From Coriobacteriia bacterium (GTDB lineage: Bacteria > Actinomycetota > Coriobacteriia > Coriobacteriales > UBA8131), in assembly GCA_009783085.1 (NCBI GenBank), contig WRHU01000005.1, positions 87,177 to 151,176 of the forward strand: a stretch of DNA of 64,000 nt, in the 5' to 3' direction. The notes below the pieces were generated by a model. The model saw only the letters and a list, made by a program, of their open reading frames with translations. It made no database searches and was not told the DNA's origin. A program made the translations under genes and the position numbers. This document shows positions 16,078 through 25,408 of the stretch, one piece after another. The number at the start of each line of letters is the position of its first letter. Position 1 is the first letter of the stretch.

Positions 16078-17342
16078 TTGTTACAAAGTTTGGTGGAACT
16101 TCGCTTGCTACGTCAGAGCGCGTGCGAGCTGCTGCTGAGCGCCTGGTTGCCTATCATAACGAGGGCAAACAGGTGGTGGCAGTGGTGAGCGCCATGGGTG
16201 CGGCAACCGACGAGCTGCTTGCCTTGGCAAAAAGCGTCAACCCCAGCCCTCCGGCACGTGAGCTGGATATGCTTTTGGCAACGGGTGAGCAGGTAAGTAT
16301 GTCGGTGGTTGCTATGGCGGTTGAGGCGCTGGGTGTTCCTGCCATGAGCCTTACGGGCCGTCAGGCGGGTATTCTCACCAGCAAAGCACATAATAAAGCT
16401 ACTATCAGCGAGCTTAAGTGCGACCGTGTGCAAAAAGCGCTTGACGGCGGGCACATTGTTATTGTTGCGGGATTTCAAGGCACCACGCTTGAAGGCGAGC
16501 TTACTACCTTGGGGCGTGGCGGGTCGGATACCTCGGCGGTTGCTCTAGCAGCGGCACTTGCGGCGGACGTGTGTGAGATTTACTCCGACGTTGACGGCAT
16601 TTATACCTGTGACCCACGTGTGGTTCCCCGTGCGCATAAACTCGATGAGGTGTCCTACGAGGAGATGCTTGAGCTTGCAGCGGCAGGCTCGGGTGTGCTG
16701 CAAATGCGTGCCATTGAGTTTGCACGCAATTTTAAGGTAAAACTCCATTGTCGGAGCGCATTTAGCAGCGCAAACGGCACTTTGGTCAAGGAGGAAACTA
16801 TGGAACAAGCAGTTGTTTCGGGGATTGCATTTGATAAGTCCGAGGCAAAAGTTACCATTCGCAACGTGCCCGATGCTTTGGGTATTGCCGGTGAGCTTTT
16901 TGGAGCCATTGCGACGGCGAACATTAACGTTGACATGATTGTGCAAAATATCTCGGAGCATGGGCATACCGACATCAGCTTTACCGTGCCCATTGGCGAT
17001 TTAACCAAGATAAAAACGGTGCTTGACGGGCTGCTGGACAAGTTGGGCATTCGTGAATACGTGGTTGACGACACCATTGCCAAAGTAAGCATTGTGGGCG
17101 CTGGCATGAAAAGTAATCCCGGAATTGCCGCTAAAATGTTTACGGTGCTTGCCAAAAATGGCGTTAACATCTCAATGATTTCCACTTCTGCCATTCGTAT
17201 TAGCGTGGTTATTGACGAGCCCTCTGTTGAGAGTGCTGTACTTGCTCTGCATACCGCTTTTGGCTTAGATGCAGATGAAGTTTTTGAGGAAACTCAGCTT
17301 TCTGACGAGGAACTTGCCGCCAAGGCCAAAAAAGGACGGTAG
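16068..17342 (+). CDS. lysC: Aspartate kinase (alpha subunit)
   Basis: 424 residues; the start overlaps the mobB end. First step of the aspartate pathway. Kinase domain: IVTKFGGTSLATSERVRAAA (KFGGTS), VAVVSAMGAATDELL, FQGTTLEGELTTLGRGGSDT, EIYSDVDGIYTCDPRVVP. Two C-terminal ACT domains (about 265-340 and 345-410) with GIAGELFGAIATANINVDMI and SNPGIAAKMFTVLAKNGVNI bind feedback inhibitors (typically Lys plus Thr in this class). It contains a strong internal ribosome binding site for a beta subunit (next entry). Confidence 0.96.
   Translation: MSIIVTKFGGTSLATSERVRAAAERLVAYHNEGKQVVAVVSAMGAATDELLALAKSVNPSPPARELDMLLATGEQVSMSVVAMAVEALGVPAMSLTGRQAGILTSKAHNKATISELKCDRVQKALDGGHIVIVAGFQGTTLEGELTTLGRGGSDTSAVALAAALAADVCEIYSDVDGIYTCDPRVVPRAHKLDEVSYEEMLELAAAGSGVLQMRAIEFARNFKVKLHCRSAFSSANGTLVKEETMEQAVVSGIAFDKSEAKVTIRNVPDALGIAGELFGAIATANINVDMIVQNISEHGHTDISFTVPIGDLTKIKTVLDGLLDKLGIREYVVDDTIAKVSIVGAGMKSNPGIAAKMFTVLAKNGVNISMISTSAIRISVVIDEPSVESAVLALHTAFGLDADEVFEETQLSDEELAAKAKKGR
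16800..17342 (+). CDS. lysC: Aspartate kinase beta subunit from internal in-frame start
   Basis: Inside lysC an AAGGAGG (16788-16794) lies 5 bp before an in-frame ATG at 16800, giving MEQAVVSGIAFDKSEAKVTI, 180 residues covering just the two ACT domains. This is the arrangement known for alpha2-beta2 aspartate kinases of Corynebacterium and Bacillus, whose beta subunit begins with a near-identical sequence. The start is seen; the expression is inferred. Confidence 0.8.
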   Translation: MEQAVVSGIAFDKSEAKVTIRNVPDALGIAGELFGAIATANINVDMIVQNISEHGHTDISFTVPIGDLTKIKTVLDGLLDKLGIREYVVDDTIAKVSIVGAGMKSNPGIAAKMFTVLAKNGVNISMISTSAIRISVVIDEPSVESAVLALHTAFGLDADEVFEETQLSDEELAAKAKKGR

Positions 17343-17609
17343 GCTTCTTGTTTGTTCGTTTCTTTGCGTCCTAGTGAAAGCAATGTGACAACGGCTTTTT
17401 GTCATCTAGCCGTATACAAACAAATGTTTGCTTTTTGGCTTGCGCTATGGTATCGTGTAAATAGTCAATGTTGGGGCACCCGAAAGCCCTGAGTGTATCC
17501 CACGCATTAAAAATTGAAAATCTACGAAAAGAAAGCAGGACAGCAGTAAGATTTTTTAATATGCGCTATGATGGAACACAGGCAGGAACTGATAGGAGAC
17601 AAGCTCAAA
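17343..17609. other. Intergenic region before the R-M pair
   Basis: 267 bp, more AT-rich than its left flank. A -35-like TTGCTT (17429) and -10-like TATCGT are weak. It contains GGGGCACCCGAAAGCCCTGAG but I match it to no RNA family. Confidence 0.4.
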
Positions 17610-18656
17610 ATGAATGAAAAAAGTATAAAAATAATTTCGCTTTTCTCTGGCGCAGGAGGCTTAGATTTGGGCTTTTCTCGGGCAGGGTTTGACATTGTAA
17701 TGGCAAACGAGTACGACAGTTCTATTTGGGAAACTTACGAAAAAAACCACAATGCTCCACTGATAAAGGGTGATATTAAAGAAGTTCCCTCTTCCGTCTT
17801 TCCAGAATGTGACGGTATTATTGGTGGTCCACCTTGCCAATCGTGGAGCGAAGCTGGCAGTCTTCGTGGCATAGAGGATCCTCGGGGTAAACTATTTTTT
17901 GAATATGTTCGTTTACTAAAAGACAAGCAACCTAAGTTCTTTTTAGCAGAAAATGTATCGGGCATGCTTGCCGCTCGGCACAAAGGAGCTGTTGAAAACA
18001 TTACGAAGCTTTTCAAAGAGGCTGGGTATGATGTTTATATAGACCTGTTAAATGCGGCTGATTTTTCTGTTCCGCAAGATAGAAAACGAGTGTTTTTTGT
18101 GGGAATAAGAAAAGACCTGAGATGCACGTTTGAGTTTCCCACCCCATCAACAGAAAAAATCACACTGCAGCAAGCGATAGGAGATCTCCAAAACACAGCT
18201 ATCCCTGCCTTGGTTCGCAATAAAACAAATGGTGAGAATTGTGTTGTTGCTAACCATGAGTTTATGATTGGTGGATTTTCGAGCATCTTTATGTCGCGGA
18301 ACAGAGTGCGCTCGTGGGACGAACAATCTTTTACCATTCAGGCGGGCGGCAGACACACTCCCCTTCACCCACAAGCTCCAAAAATGCTGCTCGTTGAACA
18401 AAATAAACGCGAATTTGCTAGGGAAAAAGAAGACCTCTATAGACGCTTGTCTGTCAGAGAATGTGCGAGGATACAGACCTTCCCCGATACGTTTAAGCTT
18501 TACTACAATGATGTTGCCGATGGCTATAAAATGATTGGAAACGCTGTTCCCGTCAACCTTGCTTATGCAATGGCAAATGCTATCAAACATACACTGAGTT
18601 CAACTTGTGCTGCTCCTGCAGATGAGAACATGATTGAGATGGCAAAAGCAGTATGA
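17610..18656 (+). CDS. DNA (cytosine-5) methyltransferase, HaeIII type
   Basis: 348 residues from ATG 17610 (TAGGAGAC before it; 17568 is the track start). All C5-MTase motifs appear: [20 protein letters not shown] (I, SAM), GDI (III), [20 protein letters not shown] (IV, catalytic Cys), [10 protein letters not shown] (VI, ENV), [10 protein letters not shown] (VIII), [14 protein letters not shown] (target-recognition edge), [16 protein letters not shown] (IX) and [14 protein letters not shown] (X). The wording of IV, IX and X follows M.HaeIII closely, so GGCC methylation is predicted. It protects against the endonuclease encoded next, with a 4-bp ATGA overlap. The pair is AT-richer than its flanks, suggesting transfer. 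Confidence 0.92.
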   Translation: MNEKSIKIISLFSGAGGLDLGFSRAGFDIVMANEYDSSIWETYEKNHNAPLIKGDIKEVPSSVFPECDGIIGGPPCQSWSEAGSLRGIEDPRGKLFFEYVRLLKDKQPKFFLAENVSGMLAARHKGAVENITKLFKEAGYDVYIDLLNAADFSVPQDRKRVFFVGIRKDLRCTFEFPTPSTEKITLQQAIGDLQNTAIPALVRNKTNGENCVVANHEFMIGGFSSIFMSRNRVRSWDEQSFTIQAGGRHTPLHPQAPKMLLVEQNKREFAREKEDLYRRLSVRECARIQTFPDTFKLYYNDVADGYKMIGNAVPVNLAYAMANAIKHTLSSTCAAPADENMIEMAKAV

Positions 18657-19609
18657 GCAATTTGAGCAACAGAAATGGCAGAGCCTACGAGTATGCCTAT
18701 TTGTTGCTGCTGGAGGAAAACCTAGCGCCTTTCAGGAATGTTGTTGTTGAGAAAAACAGCAGCTATTTTGCTTCCAAAAGCGCATGGGATGCTCTTAGCA
18801 ACAAAGAACATGAAACCTACAAGGTGAGCGCAAGTGCAGGAATAACAGCTTTGACAGACCTAGAGCCGCTTATTTTGGAAGACGACAGTAGTCCTCTGGA
18901 AATTAAACTGCAGTCTGATGACGCTGGCAAACAGGGCGACGTTAGAGATATTGTTATCGTCCGCAAAAATATTCACTGGGAAATAGGGCTTAGTCTAAAA
19001 CACAATCATTTTGCTGTTAAGCATAGTAGGCTTTCAAAAGACCTAGATTTTGGCGAGAAGTGGTTTGGAATTAAGTGCTCTGGCAAGTATTGGTCTGAGG
19101 TAGCTCCGGTATTCGAATACCTCTCTAAAATGAAAGATAAAAATGCGACTTGGAGCGAACTCCCAGCAAAAGAACATGACGTGTATGTCCCCTTGCTTAA
19201 TGCTTTTCTCAATGAGATTAAGAGAAGTCATGATGCAAGTGACGGCAAAATAGCAAGAAAAATGGTTGAGTATTTGCTTGGAAAGTTTGACTTTTACAAA
19301 ATTATTGGTCTGGACAACAAGCGAACAACCCAAGTCCAACCTTACAACTTACAGGGAACTCTCAACAAAAGCAGCAAGAAACAAGAGCCTTTGCTAGTAA
19401 TTCCTGTTTCGGAGTTGCCTACAAAGATTGTTGGAACAGAGTTCAAGCCTAGCTCTAGCAACACCGTCATGGTCTACATGGACAACGGTTGGCAGCTTAG
19501 CTTTAGAATACATAATGCGAGCACTAAGGTTGAAACAAGCCTGAAGTTTGATGTGCAAATTATTGGTATGCCAACAACTATAGTGTGCATTGACTGTAAG
19601 TGGGAATAA
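18653..19609 (+). CDS. HaeIII-family type II restriction endonuclease
   Basis: 318 residues, matching the length I recall for HaeIII. Start ATGA overlaps the methyltransferase stop. N-terminal [17 protein letters not shown], then [59 protein letters not shown] are characteristic of RE_Hae[11 protein letters not shown]...WEIGLSLK contains the D...ExK-type metal site. It ends 1 bp before the convergent purD stop. It should cut unmethylated GGCC; specificity is inferred by family. Confidence 0.88.
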   Translation: MSNLSNRNGRAYEYAYLLLLEENLAPFRNVVVEKNSSYFASKSAWDALSNKEHETYKVSASAGITALTDLEPLILEDDSSPLEIKLQSDDAGKQGDVRDIVIVRKNIHWEIGLSLKHNHFAVKHSRLSKDLDFGEKWFGIKCSGKYWSEVAPVFEYLSKMKDKNATWSELPAKEHDVYVPLLNAFLNEIKRSHDASDGKIARKMVEYLLGKFDFYKIIGLDNKRTTQVQPYNLQGTLNKSSKKQEPLLVIPVSELPTKIVGTEFKPSSSNTVMVYMDNGWQLSFRIHNASTKVETSLKFDVQIIGMPTTIVCIDCKWE

Positions 19610-19610
19610 C

Positions 19611-20933
19611 CTACTCCCAAGCTGAGCGACCTTTGAGGGCGCGCGCGCCAATGTCGCGGCGATATTGCTTGCCTTCAAAGTCAATGAGCTCAACTGCTTT
19701 GTATGCCTGCTCGAGCGCACCCTCAAAGGTCGCGCCTAAGGCTGTTACGTTAAGCACGCGTCCGCCGCTGGTAACTACAGCAGCAGCACACTCAGTGTCC
19801 TCACAAGCCTCGTTGTCTTCAAGCAGCTTAGTTCCCGCGTGATACACCGTAACGCCTGCAAGTTTCTCGGCAGCTTCTATGCCTGTAATTGGCTTGCCTG
19901 TTTCGTAATCGCCCGGATAGCCTGCCGAGGCAAGCACCACGCTCACCGCCCAAGCACTATCCCAAACAAGCTCAATCTCACTGAGCCGCCCTTGCGCCAC
20001 GGCACGTGTTACCTCAACCAAATCCGTAGTAAGACGGGGCAAGATAACCTGTGTTTCAGGGTCACCAAAGCGTGCGTTGAACTCCAAAACTTTGGGACCG
20101 TTTGGCGTGAGCATAAAACCACCATACAAAACACCACGGTAGTCAATGCCCTCAGCACGCAAAGCAGCAACCGTTTGTTCCATATAGGCAAGCATGGTTG
20201 CGTGCTCCTCGTTGGTAACAATAGGCACGGGAGAATACACGCCCATACCGCCCGTGTTGGGGCCCTCGTCACCCTCAAGTGCACGTTTGTGATCTTGTGC
20301 CGGAGCCATGGGCAACACGGTAGTGCCGTCGGTAAAGACTAGGAGCGAACACTCGGGGCCCGTCATAAACTCCTCAATAACCACGGTTGCGCCCGCCGCG
20401 CCAAATCTCCCATCAAAGCACTCATCAACCGCGGCGTGCGCCTCCTCAATCGTAGCCGCTACCGTCACACCCTTGCCCGCAGCAAGGCCATCGGCTTTGA
20501 CCACAATAGGAGCCCCTTGCTCATCTATGTAGGCGTGCGCAGAGCCTGCCTCGGTAAAAGAACCAAAACTCGCCGTGGGAATGTTGTGGCGCTCCATAAG
20601 TTCTTTTGAAAACTCTTTTGAACCCTCAAGTTGCGCCCCTGCCGCACCCGGTCCAAAACAATCCAGACCTGCGGCACGTGCGCTGTCTGCCAGCCCGTCA
20701 ACCAGAGGTGCTTCAGGGCCAACAACCACCAGCTCAACCTTGTGCGCCAGTGCAAAAGCAACCACCGCAGCATGGTCTTTTATATCCAGCTCAGCCGGGC
20801 TTACATTGAGCGCACCTGGCGCACTACCGCCGTTGCCGGGCGCAACATAAATCGTATCGCTTAAGGGCGACGCTGCCAGCGAGCAAACAATTGCGTGTTC
20901 CCTACCACCGCTACCAATAACAAGAATGTTCAT
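19611..20933 (-). CDS. purD: Phosphoribosylamine--glycine ligase
   Basis: 440 residues; ATG 20933 after GAGGAGAAACT. ATP-grasp enzyme of purine synthesis making GAR. Seen: NILVIGSGGREHAIVCSLA at the N-terminus, VVVGPEAPLVDGLADSAR, CFGPGAAGAQLEGSKEFSKE, APIVVKADGLAAGKGVTVA (ATP binding), VVIEEFMTGPECSLLVFTDG, HKRALEGDEGPNTGGMGVYS and EFNARFGDPETQ. The C-terminal domain is complete. It stands alone on minus; no other pur genes are adjacent. The stop abuts the R-M operon. Confidence 0.97.
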   Translation of the reverse strand: MNILVIGSGGREHAIVCSLAASPLSDTIYVAPGNGGSAPGALNVSPAELDIKDHAAVVAFALAHKVELVVVGPEAPLVDGLADSARAAGLDCFGPGAAGAQLEGSKEFSKELMERHNIPTASFGSFTEAGSAHAYIDEQGAPIVVKADGLAAGKGVTVAATIEEAHAAVDECFDGRFGAAGATVVIEEFMTGPECSLLVFTDGTTVLPMAPAQDHKRALEGDEGPNTGGMGVYSPVPIVTNEEHATMLAYMEQTVAALRAEGIDYRGVLYGGFMLTPNGPKVLEFNARFGDPETQVILPRLTTDLVEVTRAVAQGRLSEIELVWDSAWAVSVVLASAGYPGDYETGKPITGIEAAEKLAGVTVYHAGTKLLEDNEACEDTECAAAVVTSGGRVLNVTALGATFEGALEQAYKAVELIDFEGKQYRRDIGARALKGRSAWE

Positions 20934-21043
20934 AGTTTCTCCTCAACGCTCAAAAACTTTTTGCACTACATAAGCATATCGAACTCATAAAAACGGGGCA
21001 ACGCCTACCAGTGTAGCCTTGTGCCCTGCGGCGCACCGTGCAA

Positions 21044-21262
21044 TTAGAAAGGAAAAAATCCAAGAAAAAGCCTAAAAAATGCTCGGGCTTTTTTTGAAGA
21101 TATACAGCCCCCTATCAGTCCTACGAGAATCATGCCTAAACTTACAGCCAGCACAACAACAGCACCCAAAGGCTCAACAAGCTTCCCAATAACGTACATA
21201 TCCAGAACAAAGAGTATAATTCCCGCTACAAAAAGGCCTACGAAAAATTTTGTTTTGCTCAT
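21044..21262 (-). CDS. Small two-segment membrane protein, unknown
   Basis: 72 residues; ATG 21262 with AAGGGTG 5 bp upstream. Two hydrophobic segments (about 6-25, FFVGLFVAGIILFVLDMYVI; about 33-52, AVVVLAVSLGMILVGLIGG) and a short Lys/Arg-rich, Phe-rich tail. I do not recognise a family. It is next to dinG on the same strand (53 bp after dinG in coordinates, so upstream of it is dinG's end). The RBS and residue pattern support a real gene. Confidence 0.6.
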   Translation of the reverse strand: MSKTKFFVGLFVAGIILFVLDMYVIGKLVEPLGAVVVLAVSLGMILVGLIGGCISSKKARAFFRLFLGFFPF

Positions 21263-21315
21263 GGCGCACCCTTCTTTTTTGTGCTCTTTGCGTATCCCTC
21301 GTTGCGTCTTTTGCC

Positions 21316-24300
21316 CTACTGATGCTCTCGGCGCATTTCCTCAACAATTTGCGCAACTTCAAGTGCGTGTTGCTGCTGCGAGGGCAAGGCGGTCAAAAAG
21401 CTTGTGCCGTACCATTTGGTGCGCAGACGAGCATCTGCAAGCACCAAACAGCCAGTATCAGTTGACGAACGGATAAGCCGCCCCGCCGCCTGTTTGAGGT
21501 CGATAACCGCCTCGGGCAGCACGTAGCGTTTCCACGCCTGCTGCTCGCGCCGATTGCGCTCTTGTTGCAACGGGTCATTGGGGCGACCAAACGGCAGCTT
21601 GGGAATAACCACGCAGCGCAAGGTTGTGCCCGGCGCATCAAATCCCTCCCAAAATGACCGCAATGCAAAGAGGCTGAGACTCTCGTTTTCAACAAACTCA
21701 TCGCGCAGGCGCTTAGCACTCATCGACCTAAACTGACACTTAAGGCTTAATCCGAGCTCGGCAAGACGGGGGTTTAAGTTTGCGTACAAGGCCTCCATCT
21801 CGCGCCGATTAGTAAACAAGGTAAGCACGCTGCCGCCCATAGCTCCGTGTACCTCAAAAAGCAACTCCTCGAGCGCTTTGGCATAACCTGACGTATTAGG
21901 CTCAGGCATGCCAAGCGGCAAGTACACCGCCATATTGCGCTCAAAATCATAACTCGAGGCAAGCTGGGTTGCGCTCCACATCTCGCGCGGCACATTGCCC
22001 AATCCAATTCCGTGCGTAAAGTATGAGAAATCCTCCCCTGCCGCCAAGGTTGCAGAAGTAAACACGAGGCTGCTTTGCTGCGGAAAAAACTCTGTTGCCA
22101 ACGTAGAGCCCACGTCCAAAACTGCGGCAACAAGCCGGTCGCTTAAAACATTCTCACGGCGGTCAAGCTCGGCATAATACACATAGTCCTCGTTGGTACC
22201 GTCCAAAATGAGCATAAGCGCCGCTTGAGCCTCTTGCAGACGCATGACCAAACCCGCAAGGTCGCTTTGCTCCTCCAAAAGCTCGTCATAAGCAGCACAG
22301 GCGCTTATCGCATCGCGGCACTCCTTAACCAGCGTTTCAAGGCGCTTGGCAAGCGATGAGCCCGTTGAAAGTACGCCGTCCCACTCTGCGCTCTCTCGCA
22401 CGCGCGGGTTAATCCAGAGGTCAACACGGTCGTAATTGCTGCGTTCTGCTAATTCTATTAAATCTTTTACTGAGGAGAAAAACGAGCTTGCTAATGCCTC
22501 AGTTGCCTGCGCATCAAAACGTGCCTTGTCCACCAAGCCGCCAACCAGCAAGCCGCCATCGGTTTTTATGCCACGATTTTTAAGACGAGCAAGCGCGCCG
22601 TCAACTCCAAAGAGCTGGGAGAGTACCTCGGTCAAACCCCGTGCCTCTACCGTAACGGTGAGTTGACGGCGCGCCTCGCTTTCTGCCGAATGCGCCTCGT
22701 CAATAACCCAGTGACTAATAGGCGGCAAAATTGCCCCCTCAAACAAGTGGTCACAAAACAGCAGTGCGTGATTGGTCACCACAATATCGGCATTTGCCGC
22801 CTGCCTGCGTGCGCCATGCAGCAAGCAGCTGCCGTAATAGTGACATTTATTGCGCAGGCAATCGTCCGCACTTGCACACACCTCAAAACGGGGCACCCCT
22901 TGCCAGCGTAGTGGCAGCGGGTCTAAATCTCCCGTTGAGCTTTGACTCACATAGGTAAGAAGTTGAGCCACTAAAACCAGCGGGTCTGGGTTCTCAAAGC
23001 TATGGTCTTTGGCGGAGTAACGCATAAGCTTACGCAAACAGGGGTAGTGGTCATAGCCTTTAAGGGCAATGTATTCAAGATTGGCGTGTTGCAGCCCCTC
23101 GTTTTGAGCAGAAGCTTGCCCCGTGGACAGCGCTTGCTCTCCTGACGCACCAGCTTTTTTGGCCTGTTCGCCAAGCTCAACAGCTCCCTCGCCAGAAGCA
23201 ACGCCGCTCTCTCCAAGCGCCGCCGCCAAGCGAGGCAACTCGTGATACACCAGCTGGTCAAGCAAGGCATTGGTCTTGGTAGCAACACCACAAATCACCT
23301 TGTTGCGCTTGGCAAACAAGGCCAGCGGCAGCAGGTATCCCATTGACTTACCAACACCCGTACCCGCCTCAATGACGCTGTGCGTTGACGTGTTGTAGGC
23401 TTCAGCAACCGCACATGCCATCTCAACTTGCTCCACACGTGGCTCGTATTCAGAATACATCGCACCCGCCAGCCCCGTACCGGTGTAGGCAGCTTCAATC
23501 TCTTCACAGTCCAGTGGCTCAAGTTCTAAAATACCACCGTCAAGCTCAGTTGCATCTATTTTATCTTGCTTTTTGAGCGTGCGCTTGCGCTCGTCACGCG
23601 CTAATCCCAGAGAAAATCGCAGCTCTTTAGCCTCCGTCTTGCCGTTGCTCATGGCCTGGTCAAGCGCAACCATCTTAAACACGTCACGCACGCCCCACGT
23701 AGTTTGCTCAAAGAGTTGCGAGATATAATGCGGCAACCCTAACGGCAAATCATGCAGGGCTACCAGCAACACACGCCAAATGTGACACAGAGCCTCAACG
23801 TCATCTATAGCACGGTGCGTCGAAGGCGTGTCGGGGCAAAAAGCAGCGCTTAACATCTCCAAATTGTGAGCACGAAAACGAGGCAAACCAATGCGGGCAA
23901 GCTGAACCGTGTCTATCCACGGCTCACTGGACAAAAGCGGCGGCAGGTTGTCAGAGTTTTGGTCGGAGTTTTTGTCGGCAGCCCCGCCAGCGTCCTTGCC
24001 AGCACTCCCGCCAGACCCTTTCCCGGCCCCCTCGGCCCCTTGTGACACCAGCCCACACTCACGCGCATTAACCTGAATAAACTCTTGGTCAAAGGGTGCG
24101 TTATGCGCAATAACCTCACGCTGCCCCACAAAAGCTATCAGCTCCTCTAAGGCCTCACGCACCAGCGGAGCATCTTGCACGTCCGCATCACAAATGTTGG
24201 TAATCTCGGTAATAATCTCAGGAATAGGGCGCTCGGGGTTCACAAAAGTAGAAAAACGCTCAACAATCTCTGTGCCCGACACAACCGCAGCCGCTATCTC

Positions 24301-24477
24301 GATAAGAGCATCGTTTTCTGCCGAGAAGCCCGTGGTTTCTGTATCGAGAACCACGTACTCAGGCTCAATAAGCCCAAAACGCTGGGTTTTGGCACGCTCA
24401 GAGAGCGTCGCATACCGTTGAACGACGTCCTCGTCCGTTCCAGAAATCAAACTGCTTGCAAGCTCAGGGTTCAGCAC
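21316..24477 (-). CDS. dinG: DinG-type helicase with N-terminal DnaQ-like exonuclease
   Basis: 1053 residues. Residues about 38-245 form a DEDDh 3'-5' exonuclease: YVVLDTETTGF, AHNAPFDQEFI and STHRAIDDVEAL, interrupted by a Gly/Ser/Lys/Asp-rich insert (KGSGGSAGKDAGGAADKNSD). The rest is an XPD/DinG superfamily 2 helicase: IEAGTGVGKSMGYLLPLA (Walker A), a cysteine cluster CASADDCLRNKCHYYGSC (Fe-S type), IVVTNHALLF, WVIDEAHSAES (DEAH), VFTSATLAAG, LSLFALRSFWEGFDAPG and QAAGRLIRSSTDTGC (motif VI). By family knowledge it acts on single-stranded DNA ends and repair intermediates. The fusion is the Bacillus-type form. Confidence 0.93.
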   Translation of the reverse strand: MLNPELASSLISGTDEDVVQRYATLSERAKTQRFGLIEPEYVVLDTETTGFSAENDALIEIAAAVVSGTEIVERFSTFVNPERPIPEIITEITNICDADVQDAPLVREALEELIAFVGQREVIAHNAPFDQEFIQVNARECGLVSQGAEGAGKGSGGSAGKDAGGAADKNSDQNSDNLPPLLSSEPWIDTVQLARIGLPRFRAHNLEMLSAAFCPDTPSTHRAIDDVEALCHIWRVLLVALHDLPLGLPHYISQLFEQTTWGVRDVFKMVALDQAMSNGKTEAKELRFSLGLARDERKRTLKKQDKIDATELDGGILELEPLDCEEIEAAYTGTGLAGAMYSEYEPRVEQVEMACAVAEAYNTSTHSVIEAGTGVGKSMGYLLPLALFAKRNKVICGVATKTNALLDQLVYHELPRLAAALGESGVASGEGAVELGEQAKKAGASGEQALSTGQASAQNEGLQHANLEYIALKGYDHYPCLRKLMRYSAKDHSFENPDPLVLVAQLLTYVSQSSTGDLDPLPLRWQGVPRFEVCASADDCLRNKCHYYGSCLLHGARRQAANADIVVTNHALLFCDHLFEGAILPPISHWVIDEAHSAESEARRQLTVTVEARGLTEVLSQLFGVDGALARLKNRGIKTDGGLLVGGLVDKARFDAQATEALASSFFSSVKDLIELAERSNYDRVDLWINPRVRESAEWDGVLSTGSSLAKRLETLVKECRDAISACAAYDELLEEQSDLAGLVMRLQEAQAALMLILDGTNEDYVYYAELDRRENVLSDRLVAAVLDVGSTLATEFFPQQSSLVFTSATLAAGEDFSYFTHGIGLGNVPREMWSATQLASSYDFERNMAVYLPLGMPEPNTSGYAKALEELLFEVHGAMGGSVLTLFTNRREMEALYANLNPRLAELGLSLKCQFRSMSAKRLRDEFVENESLSLFALRSFWEGFDAPGTTLRCVVIPKLPFGRPNDPLQQERNRREQQAWKRYVLPEAVIDLKQAAGRLIRSSTDTGCLVLADARLRTKWYGTSFLTALPSQQQHALEVAQIVEEMRREHQ

Positions 24478-24493
24478 AAACTATCAGCCTTGC

Positions 24494-25204
24494 CTAAGCG
24501 TTGTTTGCTTTATTGTCAGACATTTTGTCAAACGCTTTGTCAGGCTCTCCGCAACAACAAGAGCTATCAGCACAACAAGCGCCATCATCGCTTTGGTCGC
24601 CCAAAGCCTCGCTCAGCTCAGCATCAAAACCCTCAAGCAGCTCGACATCAAACTCGCCTGCGCCAAACAAAGAGGGAGCCTCGCCCAGTCCAAAAATAGC
24701 GTCCTCAAACTCAATGCTGCCGTCGCCCTCCTCGTCCATGGTGTAAAGCAGAGCAAACGCCTCGCCCACCTCGGCAGTTTTTTCGGCACGCTCAACGATA
24801 AGCGCATCGCGCGCGCCCTCATCAAGCTGCACGTAACCGTCGTAGCAAAATACATAGGCATCGGCGAGCAAGTCCATCTCAAACATAGTTTTGCGAGCCG
24901 AATTAAAACACTCGACAATGTCGTCGCCTGGGTGGCTTTCAACGTACAGCTCCTCGCCAGCAAGAATAACCGTAAACGGCTCTACATCGCTTCCTTGCTC
25001 AAGTTTTTGCCGAGCCTCATCAAAAGCGTAGAGCATAACTTTATTGAGCGGCGCATCGGCGTCCATGTCAATTACGTCTGCATCGTCGTTGGTGGTGGCA
25101 ACAGCTGCGTCTGCCGAGCCCGCTGCTGCATCGGTCGCTGCGTCTGCCAGTGTATCTGTCGCTTTCTCGTCTTGCGCCTTGTTATTTTTAGTGTCGTTCG
25201 TCAC
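24494..25204 (-). CDS. Acidic protein of unknown function with C-terminal cysteine cluster
   Basis: The track starts at 25213; I prefer the GTG at 25204 with GAGAGG 8 bp before it, giving 236 residues. Residues 1-45 are low complexity (KAQDEKATDTLADAATDAAA), then a compact acidic region with VMLYAFDEARQKL and YVFCYDGYVQLDEGARDALI. The tail has CCADSSCCCGEPDK. No family recognised. The N-terminal stretch closely resembles the N-terminal extension of GyrB in this window. It lies 16 bp upstream of dinG on the same strand, so it may be its operon partner. Confidence 0.65.
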   Translation of the reverse strand: MTNDTKNNKAQDEKATDTLADAATDAAAGSADAAVATTNDDADVIDMDADAPLNKVMLYAFDEARQKLEQGSDVEPFTVILAGEELYVESHPGDDIVECFNSARKTMFEMDLLADAYVFCYDGYVQLDEGARDALIVERAEKTAEVGEAFALLYTMDEEGDGSIEFEDAIFGLGEAPSLFGAGEFDVELLEGFDAELSEALGDQSDDGACCADSSCCCGEPDKAFDKMSDNKANNA

Positions 25205-25408
25205 CGCAATCACCTCTCAATCATTACAATTTTGCAAAAATTCGCCACATTTGCGTGTGACTGTTGTAGGATTGGATTATACCCGAATGCAGCGTTAAAA
25301 AAGGTGTGCTGTGTGGGTGGTTGCTGGACGGTTGCTATTGGCGAGCAGCAACGGTTGCTCTTGGCGAGCTGCCCATGCAAGTTAAAGCGTCAAGAAAGGA
25401 TATGCCCC

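Noticed and set aside
17610-19609. GGCC avoidance as evidence for an old R-M system
   Set aside because: GGCC is seen often by eye across the window; no count was made, so it cannot be used.
24593-25408. Long plus-strand ORF upstream of the thioesterase
   Set aside because: It is antisense to the acidic unknown protein; the thioesterase has its own RBS and ATG at 25409.
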